Shown one piece after another: positions 38,801 to 43,412 of a stretch of 64,000 nucleotides of DNA. The translations under genes were made by a program, and so were the position numbers. The notes under the pieces were generated by a model. It was not told where the DNA came from, did not search any database, and worked only from the letters and a program-made list of their open reading frames with translations. Position 1 is the first letter of the stretch; each line of letters begins with the position of its first letter. The stretch comes from Nephrocerus scutellatus (taxonomy: Eukaryota; Arthropoda; Insecta; Diptera; Pipunculidae): positions 116,652,930 through 116,716,929 of the forward strand of contig OX352762.1 of the NCBI GenBank assembly GCA_947095585.1, given 5' to 3'.

Positions 38801-40589
38801 CGAGTGCTGCTAGCCGCAGTGTTTTACAGGAAAGTCGTTGTAACATTTACAAAATTGTCTTAGCTTGATTGTTGACACACATAGCGGGTATTGCAAGTCT
38901 TTCGATTTTTTCGATCAAGTGCCATTCGTAGATAGAGGTTGGGGACCTAAATTATGTTTAGACTTTAGAACACAACATTTAATTTTGACCTTGACAGCAT
39001 AGCAATGTACGATTTTCACAACAGAGTAGAATGGCTTACAGTTTAAAAAACAGCCCATAAAAATCCACATAGATATGACAATTATACTCAAGCTTAGGGC
39101 GAATAAAAGTCTTGTAGATAGTAGCCAGATCAGTGGTAGTGAAATATTTCTTGCACCTGGTTAGAAAATCTAAACATTTCGCAGCATTTTTGGCGACCAA
39201 ATGGTCATTCCAATGAAGCTTGTCGTTAACGCACATAATGACATACGCATATAATGCCCGTTTTTCAGTTTTTTCGATGCATGTCCCATACATGGATAAT
39301 AGCATTGGATTTAAGATTCGCTTGGAGACAACTTTGGGTTTTGGAAGCGTTAAATTCTACTCGATTGTGTTCTCCCCATTTTAATATGTTTTCCAGGTCA
39401 GAATTTATCGTGCCAAACAAACGTCGTTGTTTGAGTTCCACATGAGAAGTATATGGACGTTCTTCAAGCTTATATGAGATGCTGAGAGTGCTGTCATCAG
39501 CGAAAGAGTGAATTCGATTAGAAGAAATGGACAAGAAATCATAAATAAAAATGAGAAATAGTGTCGGAGACAAAATAAAGCCCTGGGGAACGCTTGAAAC
39601 CGTCCAATACAACTTGAATTGAGCGCTCCAAAAGAGATTCTAATCCAATGAAGCAGTTTTTCATCGACTCCATGAATACGCATTTTGGACGAAAGAGCTT
39701 GATGCCAAACTCTGTCAAATCCCTTGAAAATATCGAGTGTAACAGCTTTGCTTTCACCAAATTGATTTAAAGACTGGTTCCACTGTTCGGTGATCTCACC
39801 ACTAATCAAATCACTAGTAGAACGTTGCCCACGAACGTTAGTTTCAAGATATTTTATGAACTGAAAATTGATCAGTGTTTACATCACCTAGGAAAGAATG
39901 GATGTAAGTGCTCGGGTGCTTATGGTCTGTACGTAGAAGGAGACGACGGCTCGCTTTGGTATGGACTGGACAAAGGCTGTTTTCCAACTTCCAGAAGAAT
40001 AGAATAGATTGAAAAGCTTACGCATTACCATTGCGTAAGAACACCTTGGAAGAACATATCTTCAGAACTAATAGAAAATACCATCTGGCCCAGCGGATTT
40101 GGGACTGTTGAGATAGTTTAAAAATCTATCAACTCCATGAGTTCGAATGAATATCTGTCCCATAAAGTGTTCAATACTCTGAGGTGCGAGGCAGCAATGC
40201 ATATCTGGAAGCGTGGAGCTAGCTAACAAAATGCGCAGCAAACAGATTGGCCTTGTCCATAGAGCTGGCAACTGAAATGTGTGCTGCCAAATTAACGTTA
40301 CAAATAAATATAAGCTCTGCAATAAATGTTATGTTATATTATAAATGGTTAATAATATAATAATGGTTATATATAATAATAATAAAATAATTAATTAGTT
40401 CGCCAAACACGATATTTTTTTAAAAAATTTGTATAATTGTTAACGACACGTTAATTGCAAAACAAAAAAATTAAAATTAAAACACAAGTTTTCACTCACC
40501 GTTGGTTCGTGTCGTTCTTTAGATGATGTCACCGTTAAGCCCACCAATTGGATCAAAAGAAACAGCATCCAACAATTTCTAATGATCAT
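8818..40589 (-). CDS. magu: SMOC-family secreted protein (magu/pentagone orthologue), 10 coding exons
   Basis: This is a secreted modulator of BMP signalling; in Drosophila the orthologue binds the glypican Dally and widens the Dpp gradient (family knowledge). Exons on the - strand: 40589-40500, 14304-14148, 14006-13513, 13444-13330, 10253-9963, 9775-9684, 9623-9349, 9288-9154, 9085-8949, 8888-8818. They sum to 1857 nt, or 618 aa, and every junction keeps frame. Domains: signal peptide 1-23; Kazal 34-81 (six Cys); Tg type-1 84-147 (CWC at 125-127); basic segment 148-170; EF loops 226-237 and 263-274; His-rich then Asp/Glu-rich linker 287-372; Tg type-1 401-465 (CWC at 442-444); EF loops 527-538 and 564-575; tail ending SYLKD. 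All key cysteines and calcium ligands are present. A missed small exon inside the 26.2-kb intron 1 cannot be excluded. Confidence 0.88.
8949..9085 (-). CDS. magu: SMOC exon 9 (last EF-hand)
   Basis: It encodes [20 protein letters not shown] and the rest of the second loop of EF pair 2 (D564 to E575), followed by the paired Cys of LNCLQAQ. The acceptor is TTGATGCAG in phase 2 and the donor is T|GTAAGT in phase 1. Confidence 0.88.
9154..9288 (-). CDS. magu: SMOC exon 8 (EF-hand 3)
   Basis: It encodes the helix [20 protein letters not shown] and a 12-residue loop ([12 protein letters not shown], 527-538). The acceptor is CGATCTCAG and the donor is AA|GTATGTG, both in phase 2. The flanking introns are 60 and 68 bp. 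Confidence 0.88.
9349..9623 (-). CDS. magu: SMOC exon 7 (thyroglobulin-1 domain 2)
   Basis: It encodes [20 protein letters not shown], then [17 protein letters not shown] with the CWC signature and the closing Cys of RPQC, then the start of the EF region ([13 protein letters not shown]). The acceptor is ACACTCAG in phase 0 and the donor is TCAGG|GTAAGT in phase 2. Confidence 0.92.
9684..9775 (-). CDS. magu: SMOC exon 6 (start of Tg domain 2)
   Basis: A 92-nt exon encoding [20 protein letters not shown] and [10 protein letters not shown]. It supplies the first Cys (401) of the second thyroglobulin repeat. The acceptor is TTTGTTTCAG in phase 1 and the donor is AAG|GTATGC in phase 0. Confidence 0.85.
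9963..10253 (-). CDS. magu: SMOC exon 5 (His-rich/acidic linker)
   Basis: It encodes a low-complexity linker: [15 protein letters not shown], then an acidic run (ETDDDES...[17 protein letters not shown]), then [13 protein letters not shown]. The acceptor is TATACGCAG and the donor is ATT|GTACGT, both in phase 1. The linker separates the two Tg-EF modules and has no domain fold of its own that I recognise. Confidence 0.85.
10700..11309 (+). mobile_element. Jockey-type LINE fragment
   Basis: Near 11210-11305 the frame reads [19 protein letters not shown], the start of a Jockey-clade reverse transcriptase ([13 protein letters not shown]). Upstream, [19 protein letters not shown] fits the end of the endonuclease-RT linker. 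The element has internal stops and is cut at about 11309 by the 5' end of an RTE-like LINE. It lies in SMOC intron 4 and includes CAA-rich sequence around 10876-10910. Confidence 0.55.
11310..12832 (+). mobile_element. RTE-like LINE copy B (5' end present, 3' truncated)
   Basis: The copy starts GGCGGTCAGC and has the shared 5' leader (GTGGAAGTGCGATCAAACC, then GCCCGTAAAAAA). An APE-endonuclease start follows in broken frames, then RT pieces: [38 protein letters not shown] and [19 protein letters not shown]. It breaks off at about 12832 before the C-terminal part and tail. It is inserted in the Jockey fragment within SMOC intron 4. Confidence 0.75.
12833..13329. other. Remainder of SMOC intron 4
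   Basis: A+T-rich sequence with no recognisable element. The intron spans 13329-10254. Confidence 0.4.
13330..13444 (-). CDS. magu: SMOC exon 4 (EF-hand 2)
   Basis: It encodes [20 protein letters not shown] and the rest of loop 263-274, then [11 protein letters not shown]. The disulphide pair C262/C278 brackets the loop as in SPARC/SMOC EF domains. The acceptor is ATACAG in phase 0 and the donor is AATC|GTAAGTGA in phase 1. Confidence 0.88.
13513..14006 (-). CDS. magu: SMOC exon 3 (thyroglobulin-1 domain 1, basic segment, EF-hand 1)
   Basis: The exon begins [12 protein letters not shown], with the first Cys of Tg repeat 1 (84), continues through [16 protein letters not shown] and GCWCSD to the closing Cys 147, then a basic stretch [21 protein letters not shown] that could bind heparan sulphate (inference), then a helix and the loop [12 protein letters not shown] (226-237). 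Simple gene finding would start at the internal Met 92, but the acceptor AATAG at 14008-14007 fits phase 1. The donor is AGG|GTAAGT. Confidence 0.92.
14148..14304 (-). CDS. magu: SMOC exon 2 (Kazal/follistatin domain)
   Basis: It encodes [20 protein letters not shown] and [18 protein letters not shown] through YRGPCK. The six Cys (34, 41, 50, 61, 68, 81) and the VCGTD-TY-SRC pattern are those of a Kazal domain. The acceptor is CTTTTTTAG in phase 0 and the donor is AAAG|GTAAGG in phase 1. Confidence 0.9.
14430..14640 (+). mobile_element. LINE RNase H fragment
   Basis: Related to the copy at 48830-49400; both contain AATTCCCGAAAG-GACATGTT and encode an RNase H start ([15 protein letters not shown], with the D-G of the WxTDGS motif). 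It is short and broken and lies just upstream of SMOC exon 2 within intron 1. Confidence 0.5.
14641..15089. other. Intron sequence, nothing recognised
   Basis: A+T-rich, no coding or repeat signal seen. Confidence 0.3.
15090..15700 (+). mobile_element. LINE reverse-transcriptase fragment (different family)
   Basis: [18 protein letters not shown] corresponds to the RQGC-LSPLLF motif, and [18 protein letters not shown] to the IQWRL...LDYADD catalytic motif (here YGAD). A decayed C-terminal part follows to about 15700. Frameshifts and stops are frequent. Confidence 0.55.
15701..16096. other. Intron sequence, nothing recognised
   Basis: Possibly more LINE debris, but no motif can be named. An (AAT)n run before 16110 is the tail of the next SINE. 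Confidence 0.3.
16097..16372 (-). mobile_element. tRNA-derived SINE, copy 1
   Basis: Read on the - strand, a tRNA-like head (box A TGGCTCAGTGG, box B AGTTCGAATCC) is followed by a body with GTATTTTGCACGG, AATAACTTGTCACGG, AGGTCCCTTCCATTTG and GGTCTGTCGCGCCGAAT, and a 3' (TTA)n tail. The same body is found at 20453, 35588 and 46278. Confidence 0.75.
16373..16599. other. Intron sequence between SINE and C/A-rich array
   Basis: Nothing recognised. Confidence 0.3.
16600..17330. repeat. C/A-rich degenerate array (AAGACCC-type)
   Basis: About 730 bp almost free of G on the + strand, with repeated CCAAGACC, CACCA and AAACCCC words at irregular spacing. Its reverse complement (GGTCTTGGTG, GGGTCTTTA) is like the G/T-rich arrays at 27355-27620 and 63235-63425. 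Unit boundaries are blurred. Confidence 0.65.
17345..17645 (+). mobile_element. Possible non-autonomous Helitron-like element
   Basis: The stretch starts TCTTAATATATTAAAATG and has GTATGTCTGTTCACG near the left end. It is G-rich inside and ends GCCGGGCAACGCTA before a TATATA run. Ends of this look occur in insect Helitrons, but the final CTAT does not fit the usual CTRR, so this is tentative. Confidence 0.3.
17646..19074. other. Intron sequence, nothing recognised
   Basis: Apparently unique A+T-rich sequence. Short open frames at 18461-18643 and 18778-18984 match nothing I know. Confidence 0.35.
19075..19690 (-). pseudogene. mariner transposase, C-terminal fragment
   Basis: On the - strand the broken frames read [27 protein letters not shown], then [20 protein letters not shown] (the mariner motif with the third catalytic Asp), and a C-terminus [17 protein letters not shown]. 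The N-terminal half is missing. Stops and shifts show it is inactive. Confidence 0.75.
19691..20104. other. Intron sequence, nothing recognised
   Basis: No named feature. The end of this stretch (AACAACCCATAAAAATTT, then TGTAAATTCTCTAACCGG) is shared with 59955-60015 and, inverted, with 975-1035. Confidence 0.35.
20125..20295 (-). pseudogene. IS630-like (DUF4817-type) transposase C-terminus
   Basis: On the - strand the frame ends [18 protein letters not shown] and a stop, matching the C-terminal RGGHL--IIF pattern of this insect transposase family. The sequence after it runs to ATTGATCACCCATTAT, a possible terminal repeat. Larger parts of the same family lie at 31178, 47405, 52690 and 53931. 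Confidence 0.5.
20300..20460 (-). repeat. Inverted single copy of the 115-bp repeat unit
   Basis: TTTTTCCATCGG, ACATGTATATAAAAT, AAGAAAATC and TTTTAAAAAAATTGTATGGGG follow in the order expected for the reverse complement of the unit in the array at 466-1060. It abuts the next SINE. Confidence 0.65.
20453..20708 (-). mobile_element. tRNA-derived SINE, copy 2
   Basis: Box A (TGGCTCAATGG) and a perfect box B (GGTTCGAATCC, 20654-20644) are read on the - strand. The body has CACGGTGTCCCACC, TAATAACTTGTCACGG, GGTCCCTTCCATTTGTG and GGTCGCGAGAAGCTAGGCC. This is the best-preserved tRNA head of the four copies. Confidence 0.8.
20709..21861. other. Intron sequence, nothing recognised
   Basis: Apparently unique sequence without repeat or coding signal, so a possible place for intronic control elements. 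None can be named. Confidence 0.35.
21862..22946 (-). mobile_element. RTE-like LINE copy C
   Basis: The open frame 22410-21880 (176 codons) encodes the C-terminal part: [55 protein letters not shown] and [13 protein letters not shown]. Upstream there are RT pieces with an [15 protein letters not shown] segment. The 3' tail (TCATCATCAT on the + strand) is at 21862. The 5' limit lies at a GAAAGAAAGCAGCCTGG motif near 22940. The RT core is deleted or broken. Confidence 0.8.
22957..23680 (+). mobile_element. CR1/Jockey-superfamily LINE copy 1
   Basis: KWNQSIHKF, then [32 protein letters not shown] and [11 protein letters not shown] are RT motifs (the last has the F-A-D-D catalytic pair). AGAPKT, LDRIQN-like and [20 protein letters not shown] follow from the C-terminal part. 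The frame is broken and the middle is shortened. Confidence 0.7.
23681..25445. other. Intron sequence, nothing recognised
   Basis: Apparently unique A+T-rich DNA. The ORF at 24914-25216 has no family resemblance and is not called. Confidence 0.35.
25446..26535 (+). mobile_element. RTE-like LINE copy D
   Basis: The copy begins at [21 protein letters not shown], continues through the RT end ([13 protein letters not shown] in the frame at about 25740) and [15 protein letters not shown], then [20 protein letters not shown] and the C-terminus [15 protein letters not shown]. It ends in AGCCAAATATGATGATGATA. It is 5' truncated with several indels. Confidence 0.8.
26536..26664. other. Short unassigned intron sequence
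   Basis: Nothing recognised. Confidence 0.3.
26665..26800 (-). mobile_element. RTE-like LINE micro-fragment
   Basis: On the - strand [28 protein letters not shown] and MTNKLSR match [12 protein letters not shown] and [19 protein letters not shown] of the neighbouring RTE copies, with two internal deletions. Confidence 0.5.
26801..27290. other. Intron sequence, nothing recognised
   Basis: A+T-rich. CCGACAGACGTTGTGCTGTCC just after it (27289-27309) resembles a word seen near Helitron ends. Confidence 0.3.
27355..27620. repeat. G/T-rich degenerate array (GGTCTTTTGGG-type)
   Basis: Words GGGTCTTTTGAGGGTC, GGGTCCTTTGTGGGCC and GGTCTTTTGGGG recur every 11-22 bp over about 265 bp, with strong G+T strand bias. 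One internal stretch is duplicated nearly exactly (GAGTCTGGTGAGGGTCC near 27446 and 27489). Similar arrays lie at 16600-17330 (inverted) and 63235-63425. Confidence 0.8.
27621..28275. other. Intron sequence, nothing recognised
   Basis: Short ORFs at 27642-27916 overlap each other and match no family. Confidence 0.3.
28280..28400. repeat. Single unit of the AGGTCCTTTTTAACC repeat family
   Basis: AAAAACTTTTATTTA, TTCGACTGCTTTAAGGTCC, TTTTTACCCA and TTTCGCACGAC are also found in the tandem array at 45690-46260. Confidence 0.65.
28401..28679. other. Unassigned intron sequence
   Basis: Nothing recognised. Confidence 0.3.
28680..29215 (+). mobile_element. CR1/Jockey-superfamily LINE copy 2, + half
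   Basis: The RT start is recognisable: FIQPVLKKG, then [14 protein letters not shown]-like and [42 protein letters not shown] in mixed frames, then [20 protein letters not shown] and [14 protein letters not shown]. It stops just before the catalytic ADD. The sequence then continues in the opposite orientation. Confidence 0.7.
29216..29830 (-). mobile_element. CR1/Jockey-superfamily LINE copy 3, - orientation
   Basis: On the - strand: [18 protein letters not shown] near 29800-29750, a [17 protein letters not shown] segment, [13 protein letters not shown] near 29510, and the 3' terminal piece [18 protein letters not shown] near 29350. The middle between the last two is deleted. The 3' end points left and meets the + oriented copy 2. 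Confidence 0.65.
29831..30660. other. Intron sequence, nothing recognised
   Basis: A+T-rich, no repeat or coding signal. Confidence 0.3.
30661..31172 (+). mobile_element. RTE-like LINE copy E (fragment)
   Basis: It starts in the RT middle (GGCTACGACAAGTGGATG), continues through [14 protein letters not shown] and [20 protein letters not shown] (matching the [15 protein letters not shown] segment of the other copies), and ends near the STVAADN region. Confidence 0.65.
31178..31327 (-). pseudogene. IS630-like (DUF4817-type) transposase core fragment
   Basis: On the - strand there is a clean 150-bp frame: [52 protein letters not shown]. This matches the catalytic-core segment between VWAG and the second Asp in this family. 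It sits exactly between two RTE pieces. Confidence 0.7.
31328..32552 (+). mobile_element. RTE-like LINE copy F (RT core deleted)
   Basis: The linker upstream of the RT is open from 31409 to 31786: [40 protein letters not shown] and [18 protein letters not shown]. At about 31955 RRYPVP joins directly to the post-RT segment (FNYLGLTV), so the whole catalytic part is gone. The C-terminus ([12 protein letters not shown]) and the ATGATGATGATA tail end the copy. Confidence 0.8.
32553..33044. other. Intron sequence, nothing recognised
   Basis: No feature seen. Confidence 0.3.
33045..33215 (+). mobile_element. RTE-like LINE 3' fragment (copy G)
   Basis: GAAAGTTCTTTGCGGGCAAG, CTACGCTGAAAGAATGAAGT and GAGATCGGCTCCAAATTACC correspond to the RKVLCGR, LRWKD and DIGSK parts of the 3' ORF end. 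Strongly diverged. Confidence 0.55.
33216..35587. other. Intron sequence, apparently unique
   Basis: No transposon motif is seen. It holds a (TA)n run at 34312-34323 and a short perfect hairpin at 35239-35267 (AATCGCCCAAA/TTTGGGCGATT). At over 2.3 kb it is the longest repeat-poor part of intron 1 and a possible home of intronic control elements. That is inference only. Confidence 0.35.
35588..35868 (-). mobile_element. tRNA-derived SINE, copy 3
   Basis: On the - strand, box A (TGGATCAGTGG) and box B (GGTTCGAATCC) are followed by the same body as copies 1 and 2 (CCGTGTCCCACC, GAAAGTCTGACAAACG, GGTCCCCTCCATTTGTG, GGTCTGTCGCGCCGAAT). Confidence 0.8.
35869..36099. other. Unassigned intron sequence
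   Basis: Nothing recognised. Confidence 0.3.
36100..36560 (+). mobile_element. LINE RNase H fragment
   Basis: [20 protein letters not shown], then [17 protein letters not shown], and after a shift [18 protein letters not shown]. These follow the RNase H order of insect LINEs (FQAEILAI-EAC, SQAAIKAI, VWVPGH--IEGNEKADE) with the H and catalytic D changed. Confidence 0.6.
36561..38409. other. Intron sequence with simple repeats
   Basis: Mostly unassigned. A (GTC/GCC)n run lies at 37233-37275, and T/G-rich low-complexity sequence lies at 37436-37475 and 38100-38150. Long overlapping ORFs at 37023-37622 come from these runs and are not genes. Confidence 0.4.
38410..38686 (-). mobile_element. RTE-like LINE fragment (copy H)
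   Basis: On the - strand: [41 protein letters not shown], then [16 protein letters not shown]. This is an RT middle fragment only. Confidence 0.75.
38687..39035. other. Unassigned, with four TGAGCGGCAA-like words
   Basis: TGAGCGACAAGCG, AGAGCGGCAAAAAG, TGAGCGGCAAGTGG and TGAGCGGTAATTC follow each other at 38698-38760, directly next to RTE copy H. The rest shows nothing. Confidence 0.4.
39036..40320 (-). mobile_element. CR1/Jockey-superfamily LINE copy 4
   Basis: On the - strand, in changing frames: [52 protein letters not shown], then [50 protein letters not shown] and [53 protein letters not shown]. It covers most of the RT and is the best-preserved copy of this family here, though frameshifted. 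It lies close to the donor of SMOC exon 1, inside intron 1. Confidence 0.8.
40500..40589 (-). CDS. magu: SMOC exon 1 (start codon, signal peptide)
   Basis: The exon reads [20 protein letters not shown] then [10 protein letters not shown] and ends at a strong donor, ACG|GTGAGTG, in phase 0, which matches exon 2. The ATG has A at -3 and is followed by a classic hydrophobic leader with a likely cut near residue 23. Linking this exon to exon 2 across 26.2 kb rests on strand, phase, the missing start codon in exon 2 and the absence of any other candidate leader exon. Confidence 0.75.
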
Positions 40590-40962
40590 TTTTACTGAAT
40601 GTGATGTGAATATTTTTTTGTTATTTCCGAGTTGAACTCAAAAAACCAATTTCGGTTCCTTCTTCTCAATGACAGTACACTATTAAACATAAAGCACCCA
40701 CTTCTCCTCTAAGCATTCATAGTGACCGCGTTTCGGTGGTTTTATTTAAGTTGACTGTAAATAAAAAATTAAAAAAAAGTGCGCTCGGTTAAAAAAAAGG
40801 TAATATACATTTATTGTCAAAATTTTGTATTATTACATTCTGGAACAAAGGGCGGAAAGTTATTATTATCTATAAAAATATATTGCTAATATGTCTCGCT
40901 CACTTACGCACGCCCCATTGTGATTCTTAAGCTGTAATGAAATAGCATCAGTAAACTATGGC
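40590..40962 (-). promoter_or_regulatory. 5' flank of SMOC exon 1 (possible promoter/5' UTR)
   Basis: No TATA box stands out. A TTTATTTACAG stretch on the - strand about 160 bp before the ATG could be an acceptor for an untranslated upstream exon. The position is inferred only from the start codon. Confidence 0.25.
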
Positions 40963-41230
40963 AGGGGTTCTTAAACTTTTTTTCTCACGACCTAGTATTT
41001 CAGTTGAAGCATTTTGGCGACCCCACTAGTTTTATAAATACAAATAAAATAGAACATTTACCAACATCACAAAAAAAAATTTTATTTAATTGTATTGCTT
41101 ATTTATAGACTTTATTTAATAGCATTTTATGAAATAATAATATTTTTCAATAATTAAAAAAATTGCCTTGATAATGTCAGCAAGACCGAAATAGTTGCAT
41201 ATTCAGCAAAATGACTGAAATTCGCGATGT
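40963..41230 (+). mobile_element. Possible hAT-type element end
   Basis: CAGGGGTTCTTAAACTTTTT followed by CACGACCTAG and GGCGACCCCACTAG resembles hAT terminal repeats (CAG-GGTTCTCAAACTTTTT). The opposite end was not found nearby. Confidence 0.35.
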
Positions 41231-41242
41231 ATTGGGTTGCTA

Positions 41243-41305
41243 GTAGTCGTCCTCCCCATTATAACACAAAACGCATCAGAATTGCAAGTGGTCGTAAAAG
41301 TTTCC
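41243..41305 (+). mobile_element. RTE-like LINE 5' leader scrap (copy I)
   Basis: AACACAAAACGCATCAGAAT followed by TGCAAGTGGTCG matches the extreme 5' part of copy K (50920-50955). Confidence 0.5.
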
Positions 41306-41348
41306 AGTAAAAGTAATAAAAAATTCAAATTTTTCATCAAAAATTTCT

Positions 41349-42651
41349 TTATTTCTTTTCAAAATATTCGCCTTTAAGATCTATACACTTTTGCATACGC
41401 TCAAACCATTTATCGAAACATTTTTTCCACTCCGAAGATGATAGCTCCAAAACATGGTTTTTGAACGCTTCAACCGCTTCTTCAGGCGATAAAAATCATT
41501 GTTTACGCATCTTATCTTTGATTTTTTGGAACATTGGGTGCCAAGTCGGGGCTGTAAGATGAGTGATCTATCAATTCGATCGTTCGATCGTGCTCAAATA
41601 CTTGCTTGTTTGATGTGATGTTTGTGAACTTGCACTATCGTGATGCAAAATGATTCGTCTTTTTGGGTTGTTTTCTCAAAATTTGTTGAAAACCCCAGAC
41701 AAAACATGTGAGCTAATAAAAATAAATTTTTAATTTAAAACGTTTAAAACGAGTATTGTGCATAGTAGTTTGCTTTGATATGAAACAAATTGCAAACTCG
41801 CGATGAATTAATTTTTAATTTTTTTATTTTGCAATTTTTTGTCTTTTTTCTATGATTTATCAATGTTCATCCAGTTCTGAGCCATGTTTAAAGTCTCTAG
41901 CTTAATGGGAAGTTAGTTTAAAATCGATTAAAAAATTCCGCCCGCACAGGCAGACATACACGACAGCGAGCTAATAAAAATGTTTTAAAAATGGTCGTAT
42001 ACCAAGCTGAATTGACAGTCTTTTTATTTTCAAGAACCACAGTAGTCACATGACCGGTTTTCGTGAAGAAACACGCTATCATTTGCTTCCCAACGCTCCA
42101 AGCTCGAACAACTTTTGTCGGATTTTCTTCGAATTGGAAGACCCAAACAGTCGATTGCCCCTTTCTTTCCGGTTCATACGCAAATATCCATGACTCGTCA
42201 CCTGTCACGATCTTGTATACGTTTTTGGAAGTAGCTTCAACGAATTTTACAAGCATTTGGCGGCACCAATCGACACGAACCTTTTTTGTGCGTCTGTCAA
42301 AGAATGTGGAATCCAAAGTGCACATAGCTTCTGCACCTTTAAATGTTCATGTAAGATCGTATATACGTTAGTGTTACTAATGCCTAGGCATGCCTCGATT
42401 TCCCGATACGTCACATGATGATCCTATTCAATAAGTTTTTTTCGCAGAATCGATGTTTTTGGAAGACCTTCACGAGGCTCGTCTTTGAGTGAACGTCGTT
42501 CGCTTTTAAATTCAATTATAAAGACTAGCCAAGGATGGTGCTTCGTCGACAAAAGTGGAATGAAGTGATTCATTCGAAGCACTGTTGTTGAGTGAGCCCC
42601 TTTCGAAAATCGTAAAAAATCATCACACAAAAATTTTCACGCGATAATTCC
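41349..42651 (-). pseudogene. mariner transposase pseudogene
   Basis: On the - strand, from ATG at 42651 (MELSRENFCVMIFYDFRKGL) through the HTH region (HHVTYREIEACLGIS), VTGDESWIFAYEPE (first Asp), CFFTKTGHVTTVVL, NSAWYTTIF, RRIILHHDSAS (second Asp), SYSPDLAPN (third Asp, shifted frame) to CIDLKGEYFEKK and a stop at 41351-41349. All catalytic positions can be found but only across several frames. A separate 244-bp insertion splits it at 41724-41967. Confidence 0.85.
41710..41981. mobile_element. Insertion in mariner with 14-bp target duplication
   Basis: GAGCTAATAAAAAT occurs at 41710-41723 and again at 41968-41981, flanking 244 bp that are foreign to the transposase. The insert has GACAGACATAC-type words, CGCCCGCACAGGCAGACA at its right end and A/T-rich sequence at its left. 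A 14-bp duplication fits target-primed reverse transcription (a SINE or truncated LINE). The family is unknown. Confidence 0.65.
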
Positions 42652-43156
42652 ATTTTACATTCTTTTATATAGTAAATCATGAAAAACTCGGGATTTTTGC
42701 AGATTTACTCCTGAGTCAGAAGAAGCGAAAATAAAAAAATCTCTGTCTGTCTGTGTCCACTCTACAACCCAAACGGCTGAACTTATCGGGATGAAAATTC
42801 ATATTTAAGCTTTTTACATTAATTATGAGGGGCCAGATAATTTTGACGGAAGTCTGACAGCAGGAAGTGACAGTTTACTTAGACAGTTTATCGATTTTTT
42901 TGCAAATAATTCAAAAGTAAAGCACTTAGGAAAAAGCTGTTAAGTGCAAAAGAAATATAAAAAAAAAATTTTAATATGCATTTACTGCAGATTCTGGTCC
43001 CGTCCGTAAAAGAAAGTCGTGTTGTGCCCACACCTCCATTTTTTTCACTGAATTAAATTTTTCAAGTAAAAACAAAAATCAATGTTACGATACGAACTGA
43101 CAGAATACTTTTGAGAAACATAACCTCCATGACATGACTGACATATTTGCATCGGA
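42652..43156. other. Unassigned; Helitron-like words
   Basis: CTGTCTGTCTGTGTCC and AACGGCTGAACTTATCGGG near 42745-42800 resemble internal Helitron or related repeat sequence. No gene is seen. Confidence 0.3.
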
Positions 43157-43412
43157 TCTCTACTGGTGGAAGTGCGATCAAACCTCCACGTGGTGGCTGC
43201 CGGTAATTTTCCTCCAATGCAGGAAAAGCTGAATGACCGGGCTTCAAAGTAAGGTTGCGCGAGGCCAATAACCTTGCCCGTAAAACATTACTATTATTGA
43301 ACCGAAAAATAGCCTCGGATGACATCCGCTCAAAATCGGGACCGGTGAAGAGACTTTTTGCGGATGGCCAGGACCGGACCCCGGTTGTAGAGCCAAATAT
43401 GATGATGATTCA
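43157..43412 (+). mobile_element. Internally deleted RTE-like element (copy J): 5' leader joined to 3' end
   Basis: 43157-43320 is the 5' leader (GTGGAAGTGCGATCAAACC ... GCCCGTAAAACA ... CCTCGGAT). It joins directly to the 3' terminal 100 bp (GACATCCGCTCAAAATCGGG ... GGTTGTAGAGCCAAATATG, ATGATGATT). Everything between, about the whole ORF, is missing. The join lies at a shared GGAT. Confidence 0.8.

Noticed and set aside
8818..40589. Dpp silencer-type sites (GRCGNC-N5-GTCT) expected near a pentagone orthologue
   Set aside because: I looked at GTCTG and CAGAC words by eye in the intron and flanks and found only near-misses (for example around 27291-27309). A motif scan would be needed.
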